Source of the DNA: Sandarakinorhabdus cyanobacteriorum
GTDB lineage: Bacteria > Pseudomonadota > Alphaproteobacteria > Sphingomonadales > Sphingomonadaceae
Direction of reading: 5' to 3'
Assembly (NCBI RefSeq): GCF_002251755.1
Contig: NZ_NOXT01000088.1
Location: 1-46,475, forward strand
Length of the DNA: 46,475 nucleotides
Made by a program: the position numbers and the translations under genes. How positions within the stretch are numbered: the first letter of the stretch is position 1; each line of letters opens with the position of its first letter. Shown here one piece after another: positions 25,737-33,790 of this stretch. The notes under the pieces are model-generated. The model was not told where the DNA came from. It did no database searches and was given only the letters and a program-made list of their open reading frames with translations.

Positions 25737-25763
25737 CGCCCGGAAGCTGGTAAGCCCCGGGCG
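25737..25763 (-). promoter_or_regulatory. Terminator-like hairpin in late leader
   Basis: Arms CGCCCGG and CCGGGCG with a 13-base loop, followed on the minus strand by TTTCTCG. It lies between a candidate promoter (25790-25818) and the HNH start. It could be a leader terminator for antitermination control of late genes, or a simple structure element. Only the sequence and position support this. Confidence 0.4.
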
Positions 25764-25789
25764 CAACTCGCATCACTACATTTCGGAAA

Positions 25790-25818
25790 CATCTACAGTA
25801 TAGCAATGCTCCCGTCAA
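25790..25818 (-). promoter_or_regulatory. Candidate late promoter
   Basis: Minus strand TTGACG (25818-25813), 17 bases, TAGATG (25795-25790). A TATACT (25802-25797) is also present within the spacer. The gap 25714-25866 is more AT-rich than its surroundings and separates the early operon's last gene from the late HNH gene, so a promoter is expected here. It matches a sigma-70-like consensus at 5 of 6 in the -35. Confidence 0.45.
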
Positions 25819-25866
25819 TGCTGAATTGTATTTTTATCGTTGAATCACAGTTTGTTAGGTCAACCG

Positions 25867-26466
25867 CTAGGCGGACGATACTGGCAGCGAACTGTCCCTG
25901 TTGATACCGAACAGGGTGACCAGACCTTCGAGCCCGTGCGCCAGATTACGCAGGTCCGCGTCTCCCCAGCCTGCGGCATCCACCTCGTAGCAGACCACCG
26001 CGTGGACAAGCATGCTCGGTCGCCGACCGGTCGCGGCGATGGCATCGTGGTCAGCAGTCCGCAGCATCAGGATGGCCGCCGCTGCCCGCTTGCGGATCTT
26101 CTCGACGTAGTCCGGATCGTACTCCGTGAGACTGCGGCCGAAGATCCCTTCATCGAGAAGCAAGCCGGTAGCGGAATGCGGGTGGATCGGCGGCAGTCCC
26201 ATGACCGCCCGGTTGCGAGCCATGAGGTCACCATAGAGCTCCGCAGCTGCCAATTGCTCAGCCGTGATCTTGCCAGCGAATGCCAGCCGGCCGATCGCCG
26301 AGCCCAGACGCTCGTCCTTGGCCTGCCTTGCGGTGACGCCGTACTGACGCTGGCGGGCATCCAGAACGGTCGCCGTGACTTCCCGCATGGTCTCGGCTTT
26401 GCCCGGTTGCACCAGCTTGCCGCAGGGATGGCGGCGGCCCCCCTTGCGCTTACGACCGCGTGCCAC
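25867..26466 (-). CDS. Hypothetical early phage protein
   Basis: 199 aa from the GTG at 26466, which has GGAG seven bases upstream; an in-frame ATG at 26493 lacks one. The N-terminus is strongly basic (VARGRKRKGGRRH) and the body is mainly helical ('ERLGSAIGRLAFAGKITAEQLAAAELYG', 'DPDYVEKIRKRAAAAI'). This pattern is seen in hypothetical proteins near DUF6378-type genes in Sphingomonadales prophages. DNA binding is plausible from charge. It is the last gene of the early operon and overlaps the previous one by 17 bases. Confidence 0.65.
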   Translation of the reverse strand: MARGRKRKGGRRHPCGKLVQPGKAETMREVTATVLDARQRQYGVTARQAKDERLGSAIGRLAFAGKITAEQLAAAELYGDLMARNRAVMGLPPIHPHSATGLLLDEGIFGRSLTEYDPDYVEKIRKRAAAAILMLRTADHDAIAATGRRPSMLVHAVVCYEVDAAGWGDADLRNLAHGLEGLVTLFGINRDSSLPVSSA

Positions 26467-26719
26467 GGATGATCTCCGGGATGAGCGCCGCATAGCCGAT
26501 CACATCGATGGGCCCGTCTGCGTAGCTGGGGTCGTGCGCCAAGCGGGCAAGTTTCAGGTCAATCATGCACAGCGCCACCTGCTGGGCGGTGACAGGCGTG
26601 CCGAGGGTTATCGACCAGCGCCGAGCGATCGCATCCATCTGGGTCTTGGGATCGCCGTAGGCCGCACTGCGATCCTCGAGCACTTGCGCCACGCGCTTCA
26701 GGAAACCGGCCGCGCTCAC
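26450..26719 (-). CDS. DUF6378-like phage protein
   Basis: 89 aa. The sequence 'VAQVLEDRSAAYGDPKTQMDAIARRW', 'VALCMIDLKLARLAHDPSYADGPIDVIGYAALI' has the pattern of the DUF6378 family, small phage proteins related in layout to nucleotide-binding or MazG-like helical bundles. Function is unknown. Start overlaps the stop of the RuvC-like gene (ATGA). Confidence 0.7.
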   Translation of the reverse strand: MSAAGFLKRVAQVLEDRSAAYGDPKTQMDAIARRWSITLGTPVTAQQVALCMIDLKLARLAHDPSYADGPIDVIGYAALIPEIIRGTRS

Positions 26720-27255
26720 CGGACACCTCCCCGGGTCTCGATGGCCCAGAGCAGGATCGCGATGGCATCAGCCTCGTTGTCCTCGGCCGGGGCAAAGCCC
26801 TTTGCCTGGACGGCCGCGATGACGGCCGCCTTGTCGGCATTGCCCTTGCCGGTGATGAACCGCTTGATCGTGCCGACCGGCACACCCTGATAGGCCACCA
26901 GCGTTTCCTCGCACCACGCGGTCAATATACCCAGCAGACCACCATAAACATGGGCGGCGTCGGTGCCGGCGTGCCGACGGACTTCCTCGAAGTAGACCGC
27001 TTCGATCGGCCCTGCATCGAGATCCAGCTGCTCGAGCCAGCGCCGGAAGCGCAGGTAGCGCATCCCACCACCGTCGTAGCGGGTGTGTTTCAGCGACACA
27101 GTCCCGGTGCTGATGTGGCCATCGGACAACTGGAGCGCCCAGCCGGCGCTGGTGCCAAGGTCGAGGGCAAGGATGGCTCCGCGGCGGATCGTTCCGCCGA
27201 CGTTGGCTTGAGCCGGATTGGGGCAGGCAACGGCCTGCATTTCAGGCAGGGTCAT
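26716..27255 (-). CDS. RuvC-like Holliday junction resolvase
   Basis: 179 aa from the ATG at 27255, which has a perfect AGGAGG five bases upstream. An in-frame ATG at 27384 adds a low-complexity N-terminus without a binding site. The catalytic acids of the RuvC/RNase H fold are visible: Asp32 in ILALDLGTSAGWAL, Glu90/91 in AVYFEEVRRHAGTDAAHVYGG, and Asp159/Asp163 in EDNEADAIAI. The protein would cut branched DNA during phage replication or packaging. It follows a 401-base non-coding stretch. Confidence 0.85.
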   Translation of the reverse strand: MTLPEMQAVACPNPAQANVGGTIRRGAILALDLGTSAGWALQLSDGHISTGTVSLKHTRYDGGGMRYLRFRRWLEQLDLDAGPIEAVYFEEVRRHAGTDAAHVYGGLLGILTAWCEETLVAYQGVPVGTIKRFITGKGNADKAAVIAAVQAKGFAPAEDNEADAIAILLWAIETRGGVR

Positions 27256-27656
27256 GACGACCTCCTCTTCGTGTGGGGCGGTCGGGGCGAGGACTGGGCC
27301 GGTGAAGGCTGGCAGCTCGCCCGGACCCGAAGCGGGTCTGGTCAGGTCGTCATTCGGGCGGACACTGCCGCCGGAAATCTTCATGGGGTTTCAGCTGGGC
27401 CGATTGAAACATTGGAGCGCCCAACCCCTTGAGTAGGCTAGGGAATATATAATATTTCAATTATTATTATTTTTATAGGGGTACGCCTCTCTATCTTTAA
27501 AACGCGCGCGTACGCGAGGGGATATATAAGGCACCCCTTGAAAGATTGAACTTTCTCCGAAACCCGATTTTATTACGCAAATCCATATGCTTGGATGCCA
27601 TAAAGCTGCTTTTGACGGAACTTGGGCCATTGAAGGACCATCCAGAGGGGAATCCA
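27256..27656. promoter_or_regulatory. 401-base non-coding region with AT-rich core
   Basis: The core at about 27430-27620 is strikingly AT-rich compared with the window. On the minus strand a plausible promoter reads TTTAAA (27502-27497), 18 bases, TATAAA (27478-27473), pointing to the resolvase. Palindromic GCGTACGC and a second GCGTAC lie within. Short reading frames here lack coding character. It may serve as promoter region for the distal early genes, or as a replication origin, but no iterons were seen. Confidence 0.45.
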
Positions 27657-29984
27657 TCACGACGGTCCTTGGTGATTGGTGGCGACCTTTTTGCCACTCG
27701 CGTCCCGCCAATTACCCGACCAGCGCGCCAGCCTGTAGACCATGGCCTGCCTGGTAGCAGAGCTACGCATGCCCGTCGTTACGTCTCCGCTCTCGATCAG
27801 GGTCTGGATGATATCGTCGCGGTCCCGGGATTTGAGCCACTGGGAGCCGCGGGTCAGTTCAGACTTGGTGATGCCCTTGGCGCCGGCTGCCCGGATCAGT
27901 TCACGCAGACGTTTCAGGTGAGCCTCGGTCTCGGTATCTGCGACATGGCGGTCCACCGCCTCCATTGCCCGCTGAGCGTAATGACGCACGAAAGCGATGG
28001 CCCAATCTGCGTCATCAATCGCGATGACGGGAGCCACCGGATCTTTGCCCACCGCCACGATCAGTGCCAGTTTCAGCGCGATTTCGCCAATGCGCGCCAG
28101 AATAGCCGTAATCGACGTGCCCGCCGCCGCGCGCAATTCGTCGGTCAGCTCCCCGCTCAGCGACTTGAAGCGGGCACGCGCATCATCGGTCATCGGCACA
28201 GTGGTCAGCACCACAGCGGTCTGCGGTCCCGAGGTGGTGCCTGCCAGATTGCCGCGCTGTTGCCCGGGACCCGACGCCAGCAACTGTAGTCCTGCAATCA
28301 GGTCCGCAGGCGGGGTGCGAAGCCCGACGGCGACGTTTTCGTCTGGGTAGTCCTCGTCACTGGGCAGGATCAGGAAGCGGGCGAGCGAGCCATCCACCAC
28401 ATTGGCTCCTTGCAGCGCGCCCCAGAAGTGCAGCGGGGTCGTGGTGCCATAGACGCAGAGACACGGCTGAACGATGTCACGCCGCTCATTCGTGCCGTCG
28501 CGGTTGGCGTATTCCGCGCCCAGGAAGATCCCGCCGGCCGAGGTATAGAGCTCGGTCATGTTGTCTAGGATCTCGGTGATGTGGCGCGGGCTGCGTTTGC
28601 GGTCTGCCGCGGCCGAGAGAAACATGCCGAACTCGTCAATCTGGAACAGGATCGCGGGCTGGCGATGCAAGGCGGTCAGCAGCCCCGCGCCGGACGCGAT
28701 CTTGTTGCCGCCCAGATGATTGGCGAGCCCGGCCTCGAACAGCACCTCGTTGATGATTTCGCGAGAGTGGTTCTTGCCCGAACCGCTGTCCGCGATGCCC
28801 ACCACATAGAGGTTCGAGCGCAGGTTGCTTTCGGTACGGTAGAGCCGCCCCATCAGTGCACCGATTGCGCAGAGGCTGGCGCCAAGCGAGAGCAGCGGCT
28901 GAGGCCGGCGAGCGGTCGATAGCATGTAATCAGTCAGTTTGCCGACCAGTCCGCCCGGGATCGTGAGGTTGAAGCTGACGGGCGCAGCCATTGCATCGGC
29001 ATCTGCCACAACGTCGAGCCGGGCCAACATGCCGGAAGCAGGATGGCATCCGTCGATCGGCTGACTGCCATCGAGCACCATGCCGGGCTCGGGCTTCCAG
29101 CCGCGCTCCATGGCCAGATGGTAGATGGTGCCTGCACCAATCCGGGCCGGACGGAAGCTGGCCCACGCCTTCTCGGTGACGGCAGGATCATTCTTCGCCG
29201 CCTGATCGGACCAGTCGGTGAAGACAACCTTGCCGGCTTCACCCAAGCTGCCCTTGATGGCCAACCCGATCCGCACCCAGCTGTCGTAATCAAGATCGTT
29301 GTTGGGGATCTGGATCAGCGCCGAACGCACCGCCTCCATGGTGCCCGTCTGAGCGTGACCCGGTACGGCCGAACCTGTGCTCGCTGGCGCGCTCAGACTT
29401 GCGGGACGCATCTCAGGCGGGACCAGAGTCAGCGCTTCTTCAATGAAGGCGGCCGCCATGTCCGCGTCGATGACCGGCAGGCTATCGAGATCGAGTTCTG
29501 ACAAACCTTCCTCGGGCCAGGCGTAGGGCTGTCCGGTATCGGGGTGATCCGCGTAAGCCACGAACTGCTGGCCAAGGCACAGCACCTCGAGCGGGGCCCG
29601 GCGAATGCCGCGAAACGGCGCGCTTGTGCGGTAGACCAGCAGGCGTTTCGGCGCCCGGCCAATGCGCAGCGCCGGGGTGTCGCCAAGCCGGGCGCGTGCC
29701 AGCTGCTCGATCTGCAGCGCAAGGTCCGGGTCCGACACGATGTCGATATCGATGGCGGCAACGCCGCCACCGACAATGCCAATGCCGCAATCAGGCCAGC
29801 CGGACCATGTCGAAACCTCGACCTCGGTCGTAGACCGCTCAGCATGACGGTTCCATTCCGGATAGTCGACCCATGCGCCGCGTTGATACCGGCCCGGCTT
29901 CTTGCCGCCGGGCGCGATGGGCAGGATGGTATAGCCGTTGGCGAGAAGGCGCGAACCATGGCGCGCCATGAAGGACGTGTTCAT
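27657..29984 (-). CDS. Primase-polymerase with PriCT and P-loop helicase-like domain
   Basis: 775 aa from the ATG at 29984, which overlaps the upstream stop (TGATG). Residues about 8-190 are the bifunctional primase/polymerase (Prim-Pol) domain with AIDIDI (Asp79 and Asp81 catalytic acids). Residues about 223-295 are the PriCT-2 domain (IPNNDLDYDSWVRIGLAIKG). A P-loop GIADSGSGKNHS (396-407) begins a DUF3987-like ATPase domain, and the C-terminal region from about 690 is a winged helix (KRLRELIRAAGAKGITKSEL). It is the phage replication enzyme. Confidence 0.88.
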   Translation of the reverse strand: MNTSFMARHGSRLLANGYTILPIAPGGKKPGRYQRGAWVDYPEWNRHAERSTTEVEVSTWSGWPDCGIGIVGGGVAAIDIDIVSDPDLALQIEQLARARLGDTPALRIGRAPKRLLVYRTSAPFRGIRRAPLEVLCLGQQFVAYADHPDTGQPYAWPEEGLSELDLDSLPVIDADMAAAFIEEALTLVPPEMRPASLSAPASTGSAVPGHAQTGTMEAVRSALIQIPNNDLDYDSWVRIGLAIKGSLGEAGKVVFTDWSDQAAKNDPAVTEKAWASFRPARIGAGTIYHLAMERGWKPEPGMVLDGSQPIDGCHPASGMLARLDVVADADAMAAPVSFNLTIPGGLVGKLTDYMLSTARRPQPLLSLGASLCAIGALMGRLYRTESNLRSNLYVVGIADSGSGKNHSREIINEVLFEAGLANHLGGNKIASGAGLLTALHRQPAILFQIDEFGMFLSAAADRKRSPRHITEILDNMTELYTSAGGIFLGAEYANRDGTNERRDIVQPCLCVYGTTTPLHFWGALQGANVVDGSLARFLILPSDEDYPDENVAVGLRTPPADLIAGLQLLASGPGQQRGNLAGTTSGPQTAVVLTTVPMTDDARARFKSLSGELTDELRAAAGTSITAILARIGEIALKLALIVAVGKDPVAPVIAIDDADWAIAFVRHYAQRAMEAVDRHVADTETEAHLKRLRELIRAAGAKGITKSELTRGSQWLKSRDRDDIIQTLIESGDVTTGMRSSATRQAMVYRLARWSGNWRDASGKKVATNHQGPS

Positions 29985-30346
29985 CAGAAGGGGCACTCCG
30001 ACAGGTCGGCGGCAAGCTCGCGAAGGTGGTCGCAGTAACCGGTGATGAGATGCTCGACGAAGGCGGACCACTCGGCGTCAGTCAGTGCCACAAGGTCGGT
30101 CTTGCCGATCTGTTCGAGATAGCGGCCACCGGCCTGTCCGCCTTTGACCATGGCGGCCTGTTCATTGCGGCTGGTGTTGATCATGCCCTGCCTCCGGTGA
30201 CAGAGTTCCTGGCAGACACGGCTGCAAAGATACTTGCGGCTTTCGTCCCGGCGGGGATCGGAGACCCGGTAGTGCGAGACGAACCAGCCGAAGCCGCGGG
30301 GTTCGCGATGGCAGACCGAGCAGAGCCCGGGGTTGGCGTATGGCAT
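29984..30346 (-). CDS. DUF6511 zinc-finger phage protein
   Basis: 120 aa. The N-terminus is LCSVCHREPRGFGW (Cys9, Cys12), then KYLCSRVCQELC (Cys41, Cys45), a treble-clef or zinc-finger pair, followed by the DUF6511 core 'GMINTSRNEQAAMVKGGQAGGRYLEQIGKTDL' and 'LTDAEWSAFVEHLITGYCDHLRE' (quoted in parts). Function is unknown. It overlaps the upstream helicase gene by 166 bases on the same strand, so both reading frames are used over that stretch. Confidence 0.8.
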   Translation of the reverse strand: MPYANPGLCSVCHREPRGFGWFVSHYRVSDPRRDESRKYLCSRVCQELCHRRQGMINTSRNEQAAMVKGGQAGGRYLEQIGKTDLVALTDAEWSAFVEHLITGYCDHLRELAADLSECPF

Positions 30347-31926
30347 GTGTCGAACCTTGCCTTGGTGATTTCGGTGTAGTTGCCCGACGGGCGCACAGCG
30401 ATGTGGCTGGGGCGGCGCAGACGGTGGACCAGCTGCAGAGCCGCATAGACCGAGCGTGGCACAGGAATGCCCGGCGCCCGTTCACGCCACCATGCCTCGG
30501 CCTTGGTGCGGGGGTAGCCAGTGTGCTCGAGACAGATCCACTCGTGGTGCCAGCCAAGGCCGCACTGATAGGTGACCTTGAGCGAAGGGCGGCCACCCGG
30601 CTTTTCATGACGCTGGTAGGAGATGTTGGAGACCTGGAGCCATTGCGGCCCCTTGGGCTTACCGGACGAAAGCACGGCAAGTGTCGACGCGGTGGGCGCC
30701 AGCTTCACCTTGCGAGCCGGAAAGAGATATCCGCAATCGGGGCATTCCAGCGCCGCGGCAGCCACGATGCTGTCGCAATCCGGACAGAGCTTAACCGGCG
30801 CATCACCATCGCCCGAACCCGGCCGTTTCGGCTTCACGAGGTCGATCGGGCCGTGACGTTTCACATTTCCGGCGAAGTCCAGGACAAGGCAGTTGTCCTT
30901 GCCTTGCGCCAGCCGTGTGCCGCGCCCAGCCATCTGAACGTAAAGCCCGGCCGACTTGGTCGGGCGCAGCATGGCAATGAGATCGACGGCCGGGGCGTTG
31001 AAGCCGGTGGTCAGCACCCCCATCGATGCCAGCGCGCGGATCTTGCCGGCCTTGAACTCCGCAATGATGCGATCGCGCTCATCCTTGGGGGTGTCGCCGA
31101 AGATCGTCGCGCAACTGATCCCGCACCGACGGAATTCCTCGGCAACGTGGTTTGCGTGACTGACGCCCGAGCAGAAGGCCAGCCACGACTTCCGGTCCTT
31201 TCCGTAGGCGATGATCTCTCCCACTGCGGCCTTGGTGATGGCGTCCTGGTCGACCGCCTTCTCGAGATCACGGGCGATGAACTCGCCCCCGCGCGTACCG
31301 ACGCCAGTCACATCCAGCTTGGTCTGCGGTTGCTTGGACATCAGCGGACTGAGGTAGCCAGCTATGATCAGGTCGCGGACCGACACCTCGTAAGCGATGT
31401 CGGTGAACAGTGCATTTTCGCCTTCGTGGAGCATACCGGAGTCCAGGCGATATGGCGTAGCCGTCAGCCCGATCACCTTCAGCTTCGGGTTGATGCGCTT
31501 CATCGCATCAAGGAACTTGCGGTACATCGTGCTGGCTTTGCCCGGGATGAGATGGGCTTCGTCGATCAGGATGAGATCGCAGTGGCCGATTTCCGCAGGG
31601 CGGCGGTGGATCGACTGGATGCCTGCAAACAGGATGCGCGCTTCGGCATCACGGCGCCCAAGGCCGGCCGAGTAGATACCGGCAGGGGCTTGCGGCCACA
31701 GGCCCAGCATCTCGGCATGGTTCTGGGCGATAAGCTCGCGGACATGGGTCACGACCAGAATACGCTGGTCGGGCCACGCCTTGAGCACCCCGTCGATGAA
31801 CGAGGCCATGACCAGACTTTTGCCGCCAGCGGTCGGGATGACCACCAAGGGGTTGCCGTTCTTGTCTTCGAAGTAGCTGTAGATCGCGGCGATCGCCGAC
31901 TGCTGGTAGGGGCGGAGCTTAAGCAT
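30181..31926 (-). CDS. SF2 DEAH-type helicase
   Basis: 581 aa. RecA-like core 1 has PTAGGKS (31-37), DEAH (122-125) and LTATPYR; core 2 has 'GVLTTGFNAPAVDLI' and 'YVQMAGRGTRLAQGKDN'. A zinc ribbon with two CPDC motifs follows at about residues 390-415. The last about 55 residues are read from the same DNA as DUF6511 in another frame and are Ala/Ser/Arg-rich, so they are less likely to be functional. It is a phage recombination or replication helicase next to a RecB-like nuclease. Confidence 0.85.
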   Translation of the reverse strand: MLKLRPYQQSAIAAIYSYFEDKNGNPLVVIPTAGGKSLVMASFIDGVLKAWPDQRILVVTHVRELIAQNHAEMLGLWPQAPAGIYSAGLGRRDAEARILFAGIQSIHRRPAEIGHCDLILIDEAHLIPGKASTMYRKFLDAMKRINPKLKVIGLTATPYRLDSGMLHEGENALFTDIAYEVSVRDLIIAGYLSPLMSKQPQTKLDVTGVGTRGGEFIARDLEKAVDQDAITKAAVGEIIAYGKDRKSWLAFCSGVSHANHVAEEFRRCGISCATIFGDTPKDERDRIIAEFKAGKIRALASMGVLTTGFNAPAVDLIAMLRPTKSAGLYVQMAGRGTRLAQGKDNCLVLDFAGNVKRHGPIDLVKPKRPGSGDGDAPVKLCPDCDSIVAAAALECPDCGYLFPARKVKLAPTASTLAVLSSGKPKGPQWLQVSNISYQRHEKPGGRPSLKVTYQCGLGWHHEWICLEHTGYPRTKAEAWWRERAPGIPVPRSVYAALQLVHRLRRPSHIAVRPSGNYTEITKARFDTCHTPTPGSARSAIANPAASAGSSRTTGSPIPAGTKAASIFAAVSARNSVTGGRA

Positions 31927-32863
31927 TTGCGGCCTCCTTCTGGCGCGCGTCGTTCAGCCAGTCGGAGCCGTCGGCCATGCGGTAGGCGACGAAATCCTCG
32001 CCAGCGTCGGTGACGGTTCCGGGGACAAGATCAGGGATGAAGAGATGGCGGGCGCAGGCGCGGCGCTGGTCCTGGGCACCAAGCCTGCGGTCATGACGGG
32101 CGCAGTGCCAACCGCCCTCGACGGGCGTGGAATGCAGACAGGTCCGGCAGTTCACCGCAGCCGCTTCGCCGGTGTGGCAGGCAGCATGGTGCGAACACAT
32201 GCGGCACTCGAACCAGGTCGGATCATCGCTGATCCGGGCCGGCGGATGCTGGGCCTCGATGGTGCGTTTGGCCTTGTCGAGCAGCCGCGTTGCAGCTTCA
32301 GGATCGGCCTCGATCCGCTCGATATGCAGCGCATCGGTGTCCTTGCAGACCGCAATGTACATGGCCCGGGTCAGCCCGGTCAGGTGCATGTAGATCAGCA
32401 TCTGGGCGGTGTGCTGCGGCTTCGATTTCACGACCCCCTTGGCGACAAGGTCGGCGAAGCTCTTGATCGAGTGTGTCTTGAACTCAACCACGTGCCAGGT
32501 CTTCGGCGCTTCCAGCAGGCCAAGGGCGACGCCATCAAGGGAACCGCCGAAATGACCGCCATGGGCCTCGACCCGGAACTGGCGACCGGTTTCGGGATCA
32601 ACCTCCAGCACTGTGGCACCGGTCGAGCGCAGGTTGGCGACGATCCGGTCTTCCTCGCGCTGCCCAGTCTCGAACAGGCGAAGCATGCGACCGGAAAAAC
32701 GCGAAGGCGTGACCCAGCGGAAATCAAACCATAGCGCGCGGCCGCAGGGCTTGCCGATCAGCGATGCGCCGAGATGCTCGCGGAAGCCGTCACCCTGGAG
32801 GTTTTCGTAAGCGGCATAGATGGCCGTCAGTGTGGGCGTTGGCGGGGTGGGAAGTTCTGCCAT
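31919..32863 (-). CDS. Cas4/RecB-like Fe-S exonuclease
   Basis: 314 aa from the ATG at 32863, overlapping the upstream stop (TGATG). PD-(D/E)xK motifs: GGSLDG (Asp110), VVEFKT (Glu127, Lys129) and QHTAQML (Gln150/154). Cys40 in ASLIGKPCGRALWF together with CRMC and a third Cys (220, 223, 229) form the four-Cys Fe-S pattern of Cas4/AddB nucleases. A second Cys-rich patch follows. It likely resects DNA ends for the recombination module, working with the Sak4-like ATPase and DUF669 protein. Confidence 0.82.
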   Translation of the reverse strand: MAELPTPPTPTLTAIYAAYENLQGDGFREHLGASLIGKPCGRALWFDFRWVTPSRFSGRMLRLFETGQREEDRIVANLRSTGATVLEVDPETGRQFRVEAHGGHFGGSLDGVALGLLEAPKTWHVVEFKTHSIKSFADLVAKGVVKSKPQHTAQMLIYMHLTGLTRAMYIAVCKDTDALHIERIEADPEAATRLLDKAKRTIEAQHPPARISDDPTWFECRMCSHHAACHTGEAAAVNCRTCLHSTPVEGGWHCARHDRRLGAQDQRRACARHLFIPDLVPGTVTDAGEDFVAYRMADGSDWLNDARQKEAANA

Positions 32864-33225
32864 CACAGATCCTCCGCTTCGGTGCACGCACGGGCTTCGG
32901 CGAGCAGTTCGGCCCAGACGGCGGGATCATGGCGGGCGCGCAGGATGTCGATCAGCGCGTCCTTCATCTTGTTGCGGCGGTGCCAGCCGCTGCCATCGGC
33001 AAGCAGTTCAGCCCGTTCGCGGTAGAGGTGGCGCTGCGCGGTGCGGGCGCGGTTGAACCACACCGGGTCGATCGGCTTTCCCTGCGTCTGGCGGGTCAGA
33101 TCGGCGGTCGCGATCTGGGTGCGGATCTTGGCGATGGCGTCGTCGAGTTCGATCAGGCGGCGCTGTTTTTCAGGCAAGCAGGGGGCGTTCGCGGCCACAG
33201 GGGCCGCGTTGAGCGGTTCAGTCAT
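32863..33225 (-). CDS. Hypothetical early phage protein
   Basis: 120 aa, mainly helical (EKQRRLIELDDAIAKIRTQI, 'KPIDPVWFNRARTAQRHLYRERAEL'). Found as a conserved hypothetical between DUF669 and RecB-like genes in related prophages. No function recognised. Its stop overlaps the nuclease start. Confidence 0.65.
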   Translation of the reverse strand: MTEPLNAAPVAANAPCLPEKQRRLIELDDAIAKIRTQIATADLTRQTQGKPIDPVWFNRARTAQRHLYRERAELLADGSGWHRRNKMKDALIDILRARHDPAVWAELLAEARACTEAEDL

Positions 33226-33283
33226 GGTCAGTCTCTTTGGTCTGGCTGAGGCCGCCGCGATTTCCCGCAGCGGCCTGCAGGGG

Positions 33284-33775
33284 TCAGCCGTTACGGTTCC
33301 AGGGGGCAGCAGCCGGAGCGGCCGGAGTCTGCGAGGCCGTGGGCGCGGCCTGATAGGCAGGCGCCGCCGGCGCAGTTCTTTCCGGGACGAGGTAGCGGAT
33401 CGTATTCTTCTCCGAGTAGCCGTCCTTGGGCGGCTTCACGCCAACCTGGATCGTCATCGGCACCAGGTGCAGATCGACGCTGTCGTTGACCTGCAGCTTG
33501 CCGGTCGCGTGGCAGATGGCCGACAGCGTGCGCTGCGCAATCTCGACCGTCTGCGGGTTTGAGTTCACGAGGTTGAGCTGGTCGAACAACTTGCGTCCCT
33601 GGTACTGGCCCTCGATGATGTCGAGCATCAGCCAGAGGAACTGGCCCATGCCGTTGCGGGTGACGCGCATTTCGCTCTCGACGATCTGGGCGCGGTACTT
33701 GCCGGCGGGAAGAACATCGTAGCCGGTGGTGGGTTCGATACCTGTCGCATCGAATGCGGTGTCAAAACGTGCCAT
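33284..33775 (-). CDS. DUF669 single-strand DNA-binding-type protein
   Basis: 163 aa. The block 'LPAGKYRAQIVESEMRVTRNGMGQFLWLMLDIIEGQYQGRKLFDQLNL' and 'AQRTLSAICHATGKL' is the DUF669 family pattern (OB-fold phage proteins). The C-terminus is Pro/Ala-rich like the disordered tail of single-strand binding proteins. It lies next to a Sak4-like ATPase, where an SSB is expected. Confidence 0.8.
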   Translation of the reverse strand: MARFDTAFDATGIEPTTGYDVLPAGKYRAQIVESEMRVTRNGMGQFLWLMLDIIEGQYQGRKLFDQLNLVNSNPQTVEIAQRTLSAICHATGKLQVNDSVDLHLVPMTIQVGVKPPKDGYSEKNTIRYLVPERTAPAAPAYQAAPTASQTPAAPAAAPWNRNG

Positions 33776-33790
33776 TGAGAAAACTCCGGA

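Noticed and set aside
27457..27711. 84-codon minus-strand frame in the AT-rich gap
   Set aside because: Mixed composition and no homology pattern; promoter-like DNA is more likely.
30340..32013. 557-codon plus-strand frame opposite the helicase
   Set aside because: Antisense shadow of a gene with clear helicase motifs; no domain recognised in it.
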